Assembly: GCA_018712945.1 (NCBI GenBank)
Contig: DVFZ01000084.1
Span: 1-39,660, forward strand
DNA length: 39,660 nucleotides
Reading direction: 5' to 3'
Origin: Candidatus Pullichristensenella stercorigallinarum
GTDB taxonomy: Bacteria; Bacillota; Clostridia; Christensenellales; Aristaeellaceae
The notes below the pieces were generated by a model. The model searched no databases. It was not told the origin of the DNA and saw only the letters and a program-made list of their open reading frames with translations. The translations under genes and the position numbers were made by a program. Shown here piece after piece: positions 39,627-39,660 of the stretch (its first letter is position 1; the number at the start of each line of letters is the position of its first letter).

Positions 39627-39660
39627 TGCTGCCTTTGGCAGCGGCCACTTGGGCCGCTCC

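Noticed and set aside
39372..39660. CRISPR array at the right edge
   Set aside because: Repeats are palindromic units with no constant-length unique spacers and no cas genes nearby.

Overview
The window looks like a piece of a moderately GC-rich Bacillota genome, most likely a gut-type Clostridia lineage. Three things point there: Tn1549/CD1107-type conjugative-element genes with strong GGAGG ribosome-binding sites, Clostridia-style multidomain hybrid kinases, and a large serine recombinase. There are no rRNA, tRNA or CRISPR features. Gene calls rest on motif and family recognition by eye; no database search was run.

Region 1 (1-~12,480, plus strand) is part of an integrative conjugative element. 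It holds the C-terminus of a class B sortase, a membrane-anchored NlpC/P60 (C40) wall hydrolase, a DUF4366 membrane protein, a 2,684-residue methyltransferase/SNF2-like helicase and a YodL/DUF3849 protein. A tnpV gene is read in the +1 frame inside the helicase gene, so about 350 bp encode two proteins. The element breaks off inside the last codons of the DUF3849 gene, whose frame then runs antisense into a foreign operon.

Region 2 (12,636-21,786, minus strand) is a tightly coupled transport operon behind a TetR-type regulator: two exporter-fold ABC half-transporters (YbtP/YbtQ-like arrangement), then a complete Opp/Nik-type importer (two permeases, two ATPases, one binding protein). Most junctions are ATGA or similar overlaps.

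Region 3 (22,004-26,700, plus strand) starts with a near-perfect sigma-A promoter. It encodes a second ABC half-transporter pair, a possible 45-residue membrane peptide and an aspartoacylase/succinylglutamate desuccinylase-like M14 enzyme. A GTTA-N8-TAAC dyad resembling the DtxR/IdeR iron box lies in front of both ABC systems. The working hypothesis is a metal- or metallophore-responsive uptake island; the substrate is inferred, not shown.

Region 4 (26,940-37,618) is a signalling block bounded by 36-bp inverted repeats (31/36 identical). It contains a response regulator with an HD-GYP domain, a free Hpt protein, two hybrid histidine kinases, and a convergent kdpE-kdpD pair without kdpFABC. 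Region 5 (37,784-39,660) has a large serine recombinase coupled to a 44-residue ORF, followed by about 390 bp of non-coding DNA packed with palindromes. A ~90-nt structured repeat there has an inverted homologue at 26,820-26,909.
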